Source of the DNA: Akebia trifoliata
Lineage: Eukaryota; Streptophyta; Magnoliopsida; Ranunculales; Lardizabalaceae
Length of the DNA: 64,000 nt
Direction: 5' to 3'
Assembly: GCA_017979445.1 (NCBI GenBank)
Contig: CM030711.1
Location: forward strand, 17,314,922-17,378,921
Notes under the pieces: generated by a model
What the model was told of the DNA's origin: nothing
Seen by the model: the letters and a program-made list of their open reading frames with translations, nothing else
The model's database searches: none
Shown: in pieces, positions 45,402 to 55,969 of the stretch
Layout of the letters: each line of letters opens with the position of its first letter
Numbering within the stretch: the first letter of the stretch is position 1
Made by a program: the position numbers and the translations under genes

Positions 45402-46505
45402 CTAACCTACTATCTTTTCCAACTCTTCTGGTGAGGTGGTCTTAAGCACATGTGCACTACTAAGGACTTTGAGTAATGCTTCCCGATGATGTTTTGAGTT
45501 TAAAAGTAGGTCAAAGATACTGATTTGACCTGGCATTCTATTCAATTGCTCTATTATGTTGTACTCACTCTTTCGAATGAGTTTGAGGAGATCAACTGCC
45601 TCTTTGTCAGTCACTCTGCTCTTCTTCCTCTCTGGTTCCCCTTGTGGTATTTGTTCCTCCTCTACCAGCTTCCCTTTCCCTTTTTCTTTTCTTCTGTATT
45701 CTTCCTCGTTCTGTCTTTTTTGTTCTTTTTCTGATACTTTGTAGTACCTCCCTGATCTAGTCATATGTCCAATGTCCGTGATCATCGCCTTTTTTGACTT
45801 CTCAACTCCTGCGGATGTCACAATCATCGTCTCATAACTCCATAGGACGGTTTGACTTGAGCGGTATGGAAATGGTCTAGGGGATATAATGGTCATGGGT
45901 TGAGGGTCTGGCTTTACATGGAGGATAAGAGGTGGCGGGTTGGGTTTGACTGTTGACGTAGTGGTGTTTGGGGTTTGTGGGTTGGTATAAGATAGGATGA
46001 GGGGTGGTCGGGAGGAAAAACTTGAAGTTTGAGGGGTCGGTGCAGTGTAAGGTATGACTAGAGGTAGTCGAGAAGAAGGGCCTGAAGTCGGTATGGTGCA
46101 GAGTATAATGAGAGGTGGCCGAGAGGTAGGGCTTGAAGTTGGTAATGTGTAGGGTATAATGAGAGGTGGTCGTGAAGGATTTGAAGTTTGAGAGTTGGAA
46201 TGAATGGAGAGATTGGCCAGTCTGACGGGAAGTTGGGATGGTGATTGGTTGGTTGTATCTTATGGTAGTGCGTTGATCCTTGATGACGTTGGTTCTTTCC
46301 TCAAATTGACTCTAACTTTAGAGCCAATAGGTGCTATCAAAACTGAAGGGTTGAAGCTCGGTTCATCCCTTTTTATGACATTGACTGTCGGCCCATTGCT
46401 TCCCCCATTATGTGTTGGTAACGGGTTCTGATTAATATTATACTAAGGTGCTTGGGTTGCCGGACCATCCAATATGATTGTTTTCCTGTCGATTAGATTC
46501 TGGAC
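45402..46505 (-). pseudogene. Gag-protease linker of element B
   Basis: In frame with gag and protease. It holds repeated SRPPLIIPYT-like motifs (about 46160-45960), a basic segment with KKSRVTDKEAVDLLKLIRKS, and MPGQISIFDLLLNSKHHREA, which parallels NISIWGLLIASTAHRE in the family A copy. It has three to four in-frame stops (near 46505, 46440, 46260 and 45402). The proline-rich repeats probably form a flexible spacer. Confidence 0.75.
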
Positions 46506-48020
46506 TTAGTGCTTGAGTTGCCAACATTGGTCAGTGGCATGCCCTGGTGCCCCCATGTGAAATTCGCAGAATTGATTGGGATTGTACCCTGGTCCTTTTA
46601 TCGCCTCTGGGTTTGACTGCCTCTTAATGAGATATTCTCCCCTGAGTAGTGCTGGGAGTAGTTCAGATAGAGTCATAAGCAGACGAGTGAAGACTCGAGG
46701 GATTCTGTTAGGTCTACGCTGCTCGGTTTGATGATTCTGGGCGAACTGTGGGTTCTGACCAAATACTGGATTTTGACCAAACTGAAATGCTTGTGGAATA
46801 GGTGCAGCTTGGGGTGGGTTAACCTTGAAGGGGACCTGAGGTACTGGTGGCCTATGGTTTGAGATGAAAAAAGGTCGAATAGGTTGTACATTGTTAACTT
46901 GTGCTTCTTCTTTCTTCTTGTTCAAGACTACCGGTTTTCGTTGAGTAGACCCCCCTGCTGGTGCCCCTAGACTAGACAAGTCGTAGATCAGACCTGACCG
47001 AATACCGTCTTCAACTCGATCCGTCACTTGGACCAATGACGAGAAGCTTGCAGTTGTATGACCCACTAGATGCGTATAGAATGAATGGTCCAAAGTTGAG
47101 ATGAATATGATGTTCATCTCTTGTTCAGTCATAGGTGGTTTAACCTTAGAAGTCGATTCTCGCCACCTTTGGGCATATTCTTTCACACTTTCCTTTGGCT
47201 TCCGAGTCATCTTGGCCATGTCATTTCTGTCCAATCCCATGTCCGTATTGAATCTGTACTCTTCCGGGAAAATCGCAGCCAAGTCTTGCCAGTTCTTAAT
47301 CTGCGAATGATCTAATTGAGAGAACCATGAGAGGGCCGCCCCTGTTAAACTCCTTTGAAAGAGCTGAACCAACAACCTGTCATCATCACCAAATTGGCAC
47401 ATAGAACCACAGTAGAGTTTCAAATGGGATAGAGGGCATCCAATGACGTTATACTTTTCGAAGTCAGGACACTTGAATTTCGGTGGTAATGGTGCATTTG
47501 GGTAGAGGCAAAGATCTCTGAATCTCATTCCGCTCATAGAGTCCTTGCCTTTCATCTTTCTAATCTCCTCCTCGACTGCCTCGAGCTTGTTGACAAGTTT
47601 TTCTTCTGTGGTACTCCTTACTTCAGCCGTCCTGAATTCACATTCTTCCTCTTGAATGACCTTAGGTCGTTGTGGATTACAATGGATGTGAATTGGGGGC
47701 CCCTGATTGGCAGGAGCCATGGGCGGTAAGGTATTCTGTACTGGTGGCAGTTGTTGTGGTTATTCTGGCATGGCCTGATTTGAGCCGAATGCTTGATGTT
47801 GTACAGCTTGAATGATGCTTGGATTTGTCATTAGCAGATCTAGAATCTTGTCGTGTTTTTCCAATGCCTTCACCACTATATCTAGCTTTGAAGTAAGATC
47901 TGTTATTACTTCTGTCACTGTCTCCTGAGGTTGCTCTGAAGTGCTCATAACTGGTTGCGAGCGTAGGAAATATGGAGGATTGTCAAGTGGTAAGTACTTC
48001 GTTCTGGGTCGTTTGGCCAC
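46506..48020 (-). pseudogene. gag of element B, nearly intact
   Basis: Two frames in the same register, 48020-47760 (86 codons, likely start) and 47720-46506 (404 codons), separated only by a TAA at 47760-47762 in a QPQQ-like context (a C to T change from CAA would explain it). The larger part holds the Retrotrans_gag capsid domain: FKCPDFEKYNVIGCPLSHLK, FQRSLTGAALSWF, DLAAIFPEEYRFN, VKEYAQRWRE. A knuckle-like CEFHMGAPGHATDQC (CX2HX5HX4C) lies near the end. Gag packages the RNA. The start was chosen at the Met before AKRPRTKY because it precedes a conserved-looking coiled region. Confidence 0.9.
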
Positions 48021-48139
48021 CTGTGGACAAGAGGTTAGGCATTAATATATCATTTACACAATGAAGATGCCTGATGATTTATTAAGTCAGATTGGATTAA
48101 TTGGTAAAGTTGCATTAAGAAAACCCTGAATTTGGTTGA

Positions 48140-48775
48140 GGTTGAGTTTTTTGTCAGCACGGAGCTGGGGTTCGTCGGCACGAAGTCAGATATTGATCAG
48201 CACGAAGCTGGGGTTTGTCAGCATGGAGCTGAAGGTTTGTCAGCACGGAGCTGGAGGCTTGTCAGCACGGAACTAGAGGTTTATCGGCACAGAGCCGAAG
48301 GTTCATCAGCACAAAGCCGGAGGTTTATTGGCATGAAGTCGAAAGTTTATCAGCATGGAGCCGAAGGTTTTGTGAGCTGAAGGTTCATCAACACGGAGCT
48401 TGAGGTTTATCGGCACGGAGCCGGAGGTTAGTCAGTACGGAGCTGCAGAGTCATCGGCATGGAGTCGGAGGGTCATCGACATGGAGTCGGAGGTTTGTCA
48501 GCGCGGAGCTGTAGGATCATCGGCATGGAACCGGAGGGTCATCGACACGGAGTCGGAGGTTTGTCAGCACGGAGCTGTAGGGTCATCGGCACGGAGCTGG
48601 AGGTTCGTCGGCACGGAGCAGAAGGTTCATCAGCACGGAACCGGAGGTTTTTCAACACGGAGCTGGAGCTGGAGGTTTATTGGCACGGAGCCGAAGGTTC
48701 ATCAGCACGGAGCCGAAGGTTCATCAGCACAGAGCGAGAAGTTTGTCAGCACGGGGCTTGAAGTTTATCAATTAG
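48140..48775 (-). repeat. 22-bp tandem repeat, about 29 copies
   Basis: Unit TTTGTCAGCACGGAGCTGGA + GG, very regular in length. Since 22 is not a multiple of 3, the same repeat is read in all three frames with a 22-residue period, giving three overlapping spurious frames on the plus strand. It lies in the leader just upstream of gag. Confidence 0.92.
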
Positions 48776-48859
48776 AAAAAACATTTTGTAAAGACGGATC
48801 ATTGTAAAAAGATTTAGTCGAAAAACCATTTTGTTAGCCCCTCAATTCAATTCTCTGAA

Positions 48860-49030
48860 ATCAAGATCGGCCAGTCAAATCTCTAAGGAAAAGGTGGCGC
48901 ACAATGGCACTCTTAAATCACCTTATTTCCTTAAATAAACGTAGTCTATCCTCCTCGTATCAACAGGGTAAGATTGTTCTTAGGCACCGACTTTGATCAA
49001 GAATTGCAATTGGTGCTTTAAAATTTCTTT
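48860..49030 (-). promoter_or_regulatory. Conserved leader block shared with family A
   Basis: On the minus strand it contains GGATAGACTACGTTTATT (48951-48934), GAGTGCCATTGTGCGCCACC and CAATTGCAATTCTTGATCAA. These match in order 8800-8990 and 58515-58700 of the family A leaders. It is non-coding in all copies. A packaging or translation element is possible. Confidence 0.65.
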
Positions 49031-49139
49031 ATTGTTTTTTTTTTTTCAAATCTAGTTTGTTGGAAAATGATTGGATTTATTTGAATTGATCGACCAATTG
49101 TTGATCTTGATGGATCACATTTTGGGTTGAAATTGGAAG

Positions 49140-49760
49140 ATGAGCCTACTTTGGGTTGAATATGGATTATGGATCGATTTGAAAGTGGATATGACTCATA
49201 GACTCAATTCAGATTGGATACGGGTCGATGGACCTGGATTGGATTAGATATGGGTCGTAGACCCAATTCGAAATGGATATGGGTCGTGGACCGCATTTGG
49301 ATCAGATATGAGTCGTGGACTCAGTTGAAATGGATATGAGTCGTGGGCCCACTTGGATATGGATACGGGTTGTGGACCCATTTGAATCAGGTATGGGTCG
49401 TGGACCCAGTTGAAATGGATATGGGTCATGGACCCACTTGGATATGGATATGGGTCGTCATTTGGATCAGATATGGGTCGTGGACCAGTTGAAATGGATA
49501 TGGGTCGTGGACCCACTTGGATATGGATACGGGTCGTGGACCCAATTGGAATCGATATAGGTCGTGGACCCATTTGGGAATGGATTTTGAAGCGGATATG
49601 GGTCATGGACCCATTTAGAAATGGATATAGGTCGTGGACCTATTTGAAAGTGGATATAGGTCGTAGACCCAGTTGGAAGTGGGTATGGGTCGTGGACCTA
49701 TTTTGGTGTGGATATGGGTCGTGGACCCGATTCGGAGTGGTTAAGGGTTGTGGGTCCGAT
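49140..49760 (-). repeat. 28-30-bp tandem repeat in leader of element B
   Basis: About 20 copies of GATATGGGTCGTGGACCCAG + TTGAAATG. Each unit has an inner GGGTC-GTG-GACCC palindrome, so every copy can form a small hairpin. The displaced copy is at 42780-43370. Confidence 0.9.
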
Positions 49761-50920
49761 TTAAGTTAATCCTCGATGATGGATGATGGTAAGGTTGATA
49801 GCACGCCACATTGGGTCGGGATCAATTTCGATAGGTAGAGTGTAGCCGAGCTCCGGTTGGGTCAAACACAAAGTAACGAGTGGTAGGTCCTAAGTTTAAC
49901 GAAGAAATGATGTATTTAATTATTTTCAAGCCTTAAAACTCAAAAGAAAAATAAAGTCTAAGAGAAAAGTTGTCAAGACTGATGTAATGGACGAAATTAG
50001 TATAAAAAAAAAAATTTATTTTTTTTATGTTTTTGGTCCGTTTTTCAAAAACGGATATGCATAATTTATACCTATCCGTTTTTTAAAAACGGATATGTGT
50101 AAATTATACCTATCCTTTCTTATAAAACGGATAGGTATAGTTTATACTTATCCGTTTCGCAAAAACGGACTAGAAGCAATTATTTCGGCCTAAACATGTC
50201 ATGGACACTATGCCCACTGGTTGTGAGTACATTGTTCACTGTTCTTGTTCTTAGGCCGAAATTATTATTATTATTTTTTATGCAAAGCAAGATGAGTAAA
50301 CTTGAAAATGAAGATGCTTCCCTTTTACCTAGGGGAGAGTAGAAAAATAGAAAATCCTAAATTCTATACAATGTTGCCTTCATGGGCTTCAAAATGAAAT
50401 TTACAATATTACCTCCTTCAATGGGTAAAATTACAATAATGAGGGGGTTGATAAATCATCTTTTCAAAATAGTGTCCTAAGCCTCTAACCGTGTTTAATG
50501 CATGTGGCTATAGGTGGCTCACGGTTACCCATTCTTCAAACCTCGATGCATACCGAAATACACATGTCTTGGGTTGGTGATTGGGTTGGATGTGTTCGTC
50601 CCCGTACTTGAAATAAGCGATCTCGAGTCGTGAAACTACTAGGCATCCGGGTTTTAAACTTTTATAGGTAAAAGAGGTTTGTGTAATGGGCTATGCAAGC
50701 GTAGGTGCACAAGTGCATTCTAAAAACAATAAGTATCAACACCCACTTACAAGCATTCGACCCACAAAGTGTTAAAGAAATATTACAACCATTCCTCAAG
50801 TAAAAGAAGGCAAAGTATCAAACAAAACACAAACAACAACAAATGTTAGTAAATACATATTGAATTTTGTTTGTTTTTTTTGTAAAAATGGCCAAATTGT
50901 CATGGTTGGAACCCGCAATG
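49761..50920 (-). other. Leader of element B, non-coding
   Basis: 49761-50030 is the part also present in the displaced block. 50037-50169 is the hairpin array. 50170-50920 shows no protein motif. GACTAGAAGCAATTATTTCGGCC (split here as GACTAGAAGCAATTATT, TCGGCC) at 50168 and its near-inverse GGCCGAAATTATT at 50253 form a further stem. Confidence 0.6.
50037..50169. repeat. Array of four short hairpins (ATCCGTTTTT/AAAAACGGAT)
   Basis: Inverted words lie at 50037-50055 (TCCGTTTTTCAAAAACGGA, perfect), 50073-50095, about 50110-50135 and 50151-50169, spaced about 36-38 bases and joined by TATACCTAT or AAATTATACC. All could fold on RNA or single-stranded DNA. Confidence 0.85.
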
Positions 50921-50939
50921 TCCCTGGTGGAGTCGCCAA
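50921..50939 (-). other. Primer-binding site of element B
   Basis: On the minus strand TTGGCGACTCCACCAGGGA starts two bases after the LTR end at 50942. It is closer to the standard Tat/Ogre tRNA-Arg type site than the family A copies here. Confidence 0.88.
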
Positions 50940-51860
50940 GTTGTAGACATGAGAAATGTTCATCCTTGAACCTCAATGCTACGTGGTTTGGAGTCGCCAC
51001 CATTCTTTTTTGGAAATGGGTGTGAATGGGCACCCGAATCAATTCTTTTGAAAATCATTTTTTCATGGCATTTGTAGTGACTCTTAATCATGGAAAAGGT
51101 ATGGTGTATGTAAGATATAGGTAAGGGGATTCGGTTAGAGAATGGGGAAGGTGTTAAGCACCCCATTCACTCCACCTATGGTGGTTACCTTTAGATTTGG
51201 CCATTTTTTAAAGATTAACATAACAAGTAAAATGCATGAGATGCATGAAGTGGGTGGGTGCACATAGTGTGTATGTACCCCTTTTGAAAGAGGATTTAAT
51301 GTTTGTGTAGACATGAGAAATATCGTATAGGAGAGGATATCTCATAAAGTCATCACAACCTTAATGCATGCATGCTTAGCTAGAAACTTAGTGTTTTAGC
51401 CCCATCAAGAGAGCTACACAATTTTTCATCATGGCTAAACATGTGTGATGTGTGTGCATAGTGTACATTATGATGCATGATATGAGAATGGGTCAAAAAG
51501 GGCTTCAACCTCCATCCTTTCGACCAAACCTCCTCAAGCATTCTATGCCCAAGGTTGAGGTTCAATCTATTCGGGATGAAGAAGAGTTCTCCATTACATC
51601 CTAAAGGCTTCTAAAAATAAAAAAGAGAGGGATAGAAGAAGAAGATGCAAGTTAAAGGATAAATAAATAACTATTGTTCCACCTTGTCCTTTTTGGAAGT
51701 CTTAATGAACTTGAGCTTGAAAGATGAACTTGAGAGTTGAAGGGTGGAGTTGAGGGTTGAGAGTGTTAGAGATTGAGAGATGAGAGATGAGTAAAAATTT
51801 TGGTAGAGTTTTAGGTTGAAAGATGGGGGCTTGAGAGCATGAATTGTTCTTAGAAAATAA

Positions 51861-51874
51861 GGGTATTTATAGAG
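51861..51874 (-). promoter_or_regulatory. TATA box of element B LTR
   Basis: On the minus strand CTCTATAAATACCC, about 1150 bases into the LTR, matching the place of CTCCTATAAAATCG in the related LTR at 32965. Confidence 0.6.
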
Positions 51875-52048
51875 TTTTTGAAGGACTTTTGGGGATAAAG
51901 TGGTCCAACCCTAAAAATAAAGAAAAAGGACATGAGATTTAGGTTGTTTCTTTTTGGATTTTTCATTTGTATGAGGGTAAATATAACATTTGTGAAGAAA
52001 CCCTAAAAGCATTCTTTGATCCCTTGTTTTTGGTAAATAGAGGTGAGA

Positions 52049-52330
52049 GAACTAAAATACTTTTGGGAGGGTGAATAAGGGAGTGACATGTGTAAAAGTG
52101 GAGTGGTAGGTAAAAAGTAGATCTTGGTTCATTTGTAAATAATAAATAAAGTAAGGGTGGAAATATAATTTTTGAAATGGATCAATGGGAGAACAAAAAT
52201 ACTTTTGGGAGGGTGAATGGGAGCATGACATGTGTAAAGGTGAAGTGGTAGGTGAAAAGTAGATCTTGGTTCATTTGTAAATAACAAATAAAGCAAAGGT
52301 GGAAGTATATTTTTGAAATGAACCAATGGG
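52049..52330 (-). repeat. ~140-bp tandem duplication in element B LTR
   Basis: ATACTTTTGGGAGGGTGAAT begins near 52057 and again near 52199. Both copies continue with GACATGTGTAAA, AGTAGATCTTGGTTCATTTG and TTTTTGAAATG. The copies differ at several positions. Confidence 0.85.
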
Positions 52331-53019
52331 AGAACTCCATGTATGTACTTGAAGATTCCCACCTTTTGAGGGCATAATGGGAAGTTCTCTCACCTTTATG
52401 GATTATTACCAAAGACCAAATAACCTTTTTTGTTTGACTAAACTTTTTGAGAAGGGCATTCTTGAGTTTTCACAAAAGAAAAGTTGACCCTCTAATTAGA
52501 TGATGCATTGGGCATTGGGGGCTTATGAGGTATCAACATGTGTCATCTTATGAAGGGGTGAGAGAATGGACTTGGAGTGGGTTTGGTAGTGGGCTTAGAA
52601 AATGGATTTTGTCTTGGGCTTAGGTTGGGCTAGAAAATGGATTTAGGTTATGGGTTTAGAATGGCATTGGGTTTTGGGCTTAGGTTGGGCTAGGTAATGG
52701 ATTTGGGTAATTGGGTTTAGGACTAAGAGAATGGGCTTGAATTTAGGTTAAAAGACGGACTTTGTTTTGGGGTTAGATTTGGTTAGAGAGTGGACCATGG
52801 TGAGGATATGGGTGATGGATCGGTTAATGGAGAATGAATACGAATTGGGAGTGGGTTAGGGACAAGGTTGAGCATGCAAACTATATGACATGATGCATGT
52901 ATGCATGTATGCATGAAAATGATGCCAAGTGGCAATGCGGGCCTGTTGAGAGGCCGTTGAAATCAATTTGAAGAAATATGAATTTTCTTAATGGGTTCGT
53001 GCAAATTGGGGTGTCTACA

Positions 53020-53905
53020 GCCGTTGAGGGCTTTCTCGGAATTATGCTCAGATGCCGCTGAGGACTTTCTCAAAATTATGCTCAGTTACCGCCGAGGGCT
53101 TTCTCAAAATTATGCTCAGATGCCACCGAGGGCTTTCTCGAAACTATGCTCAGATACCGCCGAGAACTTTGTCGGAATTATGCTCAGTGGCCGCCGAGCT
53201 TTCTCTGAATTATGCTCAGATGCCGCCAAGGGTTTTCTCAGAACTATGCTCAGATGTCCCAAGGGTTTTCTCGGAATTATGCTCAGATGCCACCGAGGGT
53301 TTTCTCGGAATTATGCTTAGTTACCGCCGAGGGTTTTTTGGATTTATGCTCAGTTACCACCGAGGGGTTTTTCGAAATTATGCTTAGTAATCGTCGTGGG
53401 TTTTCTCAGAATTATGCTCAGTTACCGCCGAGGGTTTTCTCAGAATTATGCTCAGTTTATGTTCAAATTATGCTTAGATTATGCTCAGTTATGCTCTGTC
53501 TATATTCAGATTATGCTCAGTTTATGCTAAGCTTATGCTCAAATTATGCTCAGTTTATGCTCAATTTATATTCACTTTGTGCTTAGATTTTACTCAGTTC
53601 CAACTTAAATTCTTTGAAATTTATATCTGACTTTAAGTGCACACACTTGCACAGTTGTTACATTTGTCAAGGAGAATTTTCTAAAATTCAAGGATCTGAC
53701 ACTGTCAGTGAGAGTTCTCGCTCAATGACCTGACAACCTTTTTGTTCAGGGAGAGTTTTACGCTCAAGGATCTGAACATCCCGACGAATTGCTAAATCAG
53801 GCTGCAAAATGAACTGTCACTAGCTTTGACATTCGGATATCGCACTATCTACCAAAATAGATTTAGTATCTAGTTTGCTTCAACCCTTTGCCAAAGCGGG
53901 GCATC
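53020..53905 (+). mobile_element. Family A element 3' UTR, right of element B
   Basis: Resumes the element interrupted at 42344. It contains the 34-bp repeat (53020-53450, about 12 copies), short TTATGCTCAG repeats (53450-53580), and the segment matching 13800-14060. It ends in the polypurine tract CAAAGCGGGGCATC (53892-53905). Confidence 0.9.
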
Positions 53906-55662
53906 TGTAGACACCCCATTTTTGCACTTGCCTGATTAATCAACTCGTCAACCCGATTGCAACGGTTCCCAATAATGGATGTTTATCCCAATGCTCTATT
54001 TTGTTACCATATATGTTTCAGAAATCCAGATGAGGTATCTCGAACTGACAAAACTATAAAAATCACACTACGTTAGGAAAATATAACCCCAAAAGCTTAG
54101 AAATCATCATTTTTTAGACAAAAAGAAGCTTCATGATAAAAATCACTAAAAAATGATCAAATTACCAAAATACCCCTGACCTTAAAACATCCCTAGAGCT
54201 TACGTTACGGTTAGGAAAACCCATTCAAACATAAAATAACAAATCGAAACCAAATAAATCATTTCGCCAATTTTCATAGAATTTGACAAAATTACAAAAA
54301 TACCCCTCATAAAGTTCACGACCATTCTATACAAAAAATTTCATAAATGACACAAACCAATATTCCATTGAATTCGTTACGAAAAATCGATTCTAAAACA
54401 TCCTAGAACATCAAAAACCGACTTGAAACACAAAAAGTTCGCTTCGAGGGCAAAATAGTAATTTTACAATTTTTATAATTAAAAATTTTAAAATTAATAA
54501 ATAAAATATTAAATAATTAAAGTTAAATATTAATAAAATTAATTTAAAAATTTGAACCAAAAAAATCAATCAATTAAGCTCTCAGGCAAAATTATTGATG
54601 GTTGCCAATATATTTATTCAAGGACCCCTCCATTTGGGGGTCCAAAGAATTAAAGATATAATAAAGGGGGGTTCTCCAAAAAAATAAAGTCAATCAAGTA
54701 AGACTAAAGTCAAGATATTAAATTCAATCAAGTAAGACTAAAGTCAAGATATTAAAGTCAATCAAGTAAGACTAAAGTCAAAATTAAAGTCAATCAAGTA
54801 AGACTAAAGTCAAGATATTAAACTCAATCAAGTAAGACTAAAGTCAAAATCTTAAAGTCAATCAAATAAGACAAAAAGTCAAAACCCTAATAGAGTTCTA
54901 ATTAAATAATAATTCTATTTAACAATCCTAATTAAATAATAACTCTATTTAATAGAATTCTAACTAAAATATAACTCTACCTAAAACAATTCTAATTAAA
55001 ATATAACTCTAACTAAAAGAGTTATAATTAAACACTAATTCTATCTAAACAAACACTTAAAAAAATCTATAAATAGGAGTTCTCACACCCTGTTTTCGTA
55101 TCAAATAATAAACCCTAAGAGAAGTAGGTCAAAAAGCTTCCCTAGACTCCTATAAATCTTAATTTTGAAGTCCCAACTCCTTACCTAATACCCATACTTC
55201 GATTTTATCTTAAAAAATACTTAGAAGTCCTTCAAAAATTCGTAAAAAAATTCGAAGAATCCAGATCTACGAAAGAGATACCTTGCCTCAGAGATCAGAA
55301 ATCAGATTCGGAGATAAAACAAAGCAAGGAGTACTGTACAAGAGCGGTTTTATCAAATCTGAGGGAATAGAATCGTTGTGTTCGAAGGTAAAATTCTTTT
55401 ATTTTTTTTATCTAAGTATTTTGTTAGCAATGTAGTTTTATTTGGGATAAGTAGAGATCGGCATTGGCCGGGCGGGGTTGGTGCCTAACACCTTCCAATC
55501 CCGTAACGTGATCCCTGGACCAATATTTTTTTGTAGTAGATTAGGTGATTTATCCGTTTTGAGTCTCTATTCGGTTCCTAAACCGTAATAACTAGGTGGC
55601 GACTCCAAAACCTTAAAGGTCAAAAGTAGATCCGTGCACCCCGTAAATCGAGGGCGCTTTCA
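53906..55662 (+). mobile_element. Family A LTR shared by two internal regions
   Basis: TGTAGACACCCCATTTTTGC to GCGCTTTCA, 1757 bp, full length. A 3' UTR with polypurine tract adjoins on the left and a primer site with leader on the right. It therefore acts as the 3' LTR of one element and the 5' LTR of the next. The zone 54690-54870 holds about seven AGTCAATCAAGTAAGACTAA-type repeats. Confidence 0.93.
55066..55077 (+). promoter_or_regulatory. TATA box of shared LTR
   Basis: TCTATAAATAGG, followed by a conserved word TTTTCGTATC about 22 bases on in all family A LTRs. Probable core promoter driving the internal region to the right. Confidence 0.6.
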
Positions 55663-55663
55663 G

Positions 55664-55681
55664 TGGTGACTCCGCTAGAAA
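55664..55681 (+). other. Primer-binding site
   Basis: TGGTGACTCCGCTAGAAA, two bases after the LTR end. It has the TGGCGACTCCGCTGGGGA-like form with four changes. Confidence 0.75.
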
Positions 55682-55969
55682 TTATTGAGGATCAAACTTG
55701 AAAAACTCCAAGTATGGGAGCATTGCTAGAGGGACCTAGGCTATTTTTATTTTTAGTTGTTAGTTTACCTGTTTATTTTGTATTTGTTTTTTATCATTTT
55801 TTTTATTCAATTATTGATCATGTGTTTGGATTATGGATATTCTATTTTTTATTATCATTTTTTTGGTTCAATCGTGAGTTACTTAGGGTGATTCTAAATA
55901 AACGTTAAATTTCAAAGGGATAATTGTATTGAGGATGGAATAATAATTATTGGACCATGGAGATTAAAA

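Larger units (their letters stand above)
42345..53019 (-). mobile_element. Tat family B element, complete ends, non-autonomous
   Basis: Begins on the minus strand TGTAGACACCCC at 53019 and ends CATGTCTACA at 42345. GCCGT flanks it on both sides (42340-42344 and 53020-53024). Minus-strand order: 5' LTR 53019-50942, primer site 50939-50921, leader with hairpins and repeats, gag 48020-46506, linker, protease 45398-44832, G-patch region, intron acceptor, a pre-RT scrap, then a second copy of leader sequence (43660-42766) and only the last 420 bp of the 3' LTR. RT, RNase H and integrase are missing, so it depends on another element. Damage is mainly single stop codons and one frameshift, making it one of the younger copies here. 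Confidence 0.92.
50942..53019 (-). mobile_element. 5' LTR of element B (2078 bp)
   Basis: Minus strand TGTAGACACCCCAATTTGCA at 53019 to CATGTCTACA at 50942, so both ends carry TGTAGACA as an inverted repeat. A second copy of the end word, TGTAGACATGAGAAAT, is inside at 51307. It holds a TATA box, a G-rich tract (52540-52870) and a tandem duplication (52049-52330). End motifs GGAGTCGCCACC and GGTGTTAAGCACCCC are present. Confidence 0.9.

Noticed and set aside
44953..45405. Plus-strand frames of 60-86 codons
   Set aside because: Antisense shadows of the element B protease.
45525..45744. Two plus-strand hydrophobic frames
   Set aside because: They are the antisense of the basic gag-protease linker of element B.
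48132..48807. Three overlapping plus-strand frames of 82-135 codons
   Set aside because: They are the 22-bp repeat read in three frames, on the strand opposite to gag.
50921..50939. tRNA gene fragment
   Set aside because: Only about 18 bases match a tRNA end, and the position right after the LTR identifies a primer-binding site.
53052..53586. Frames of 109-124 codons
   Set aside because: Read through the 34-bp repeat of the 3' UTR.
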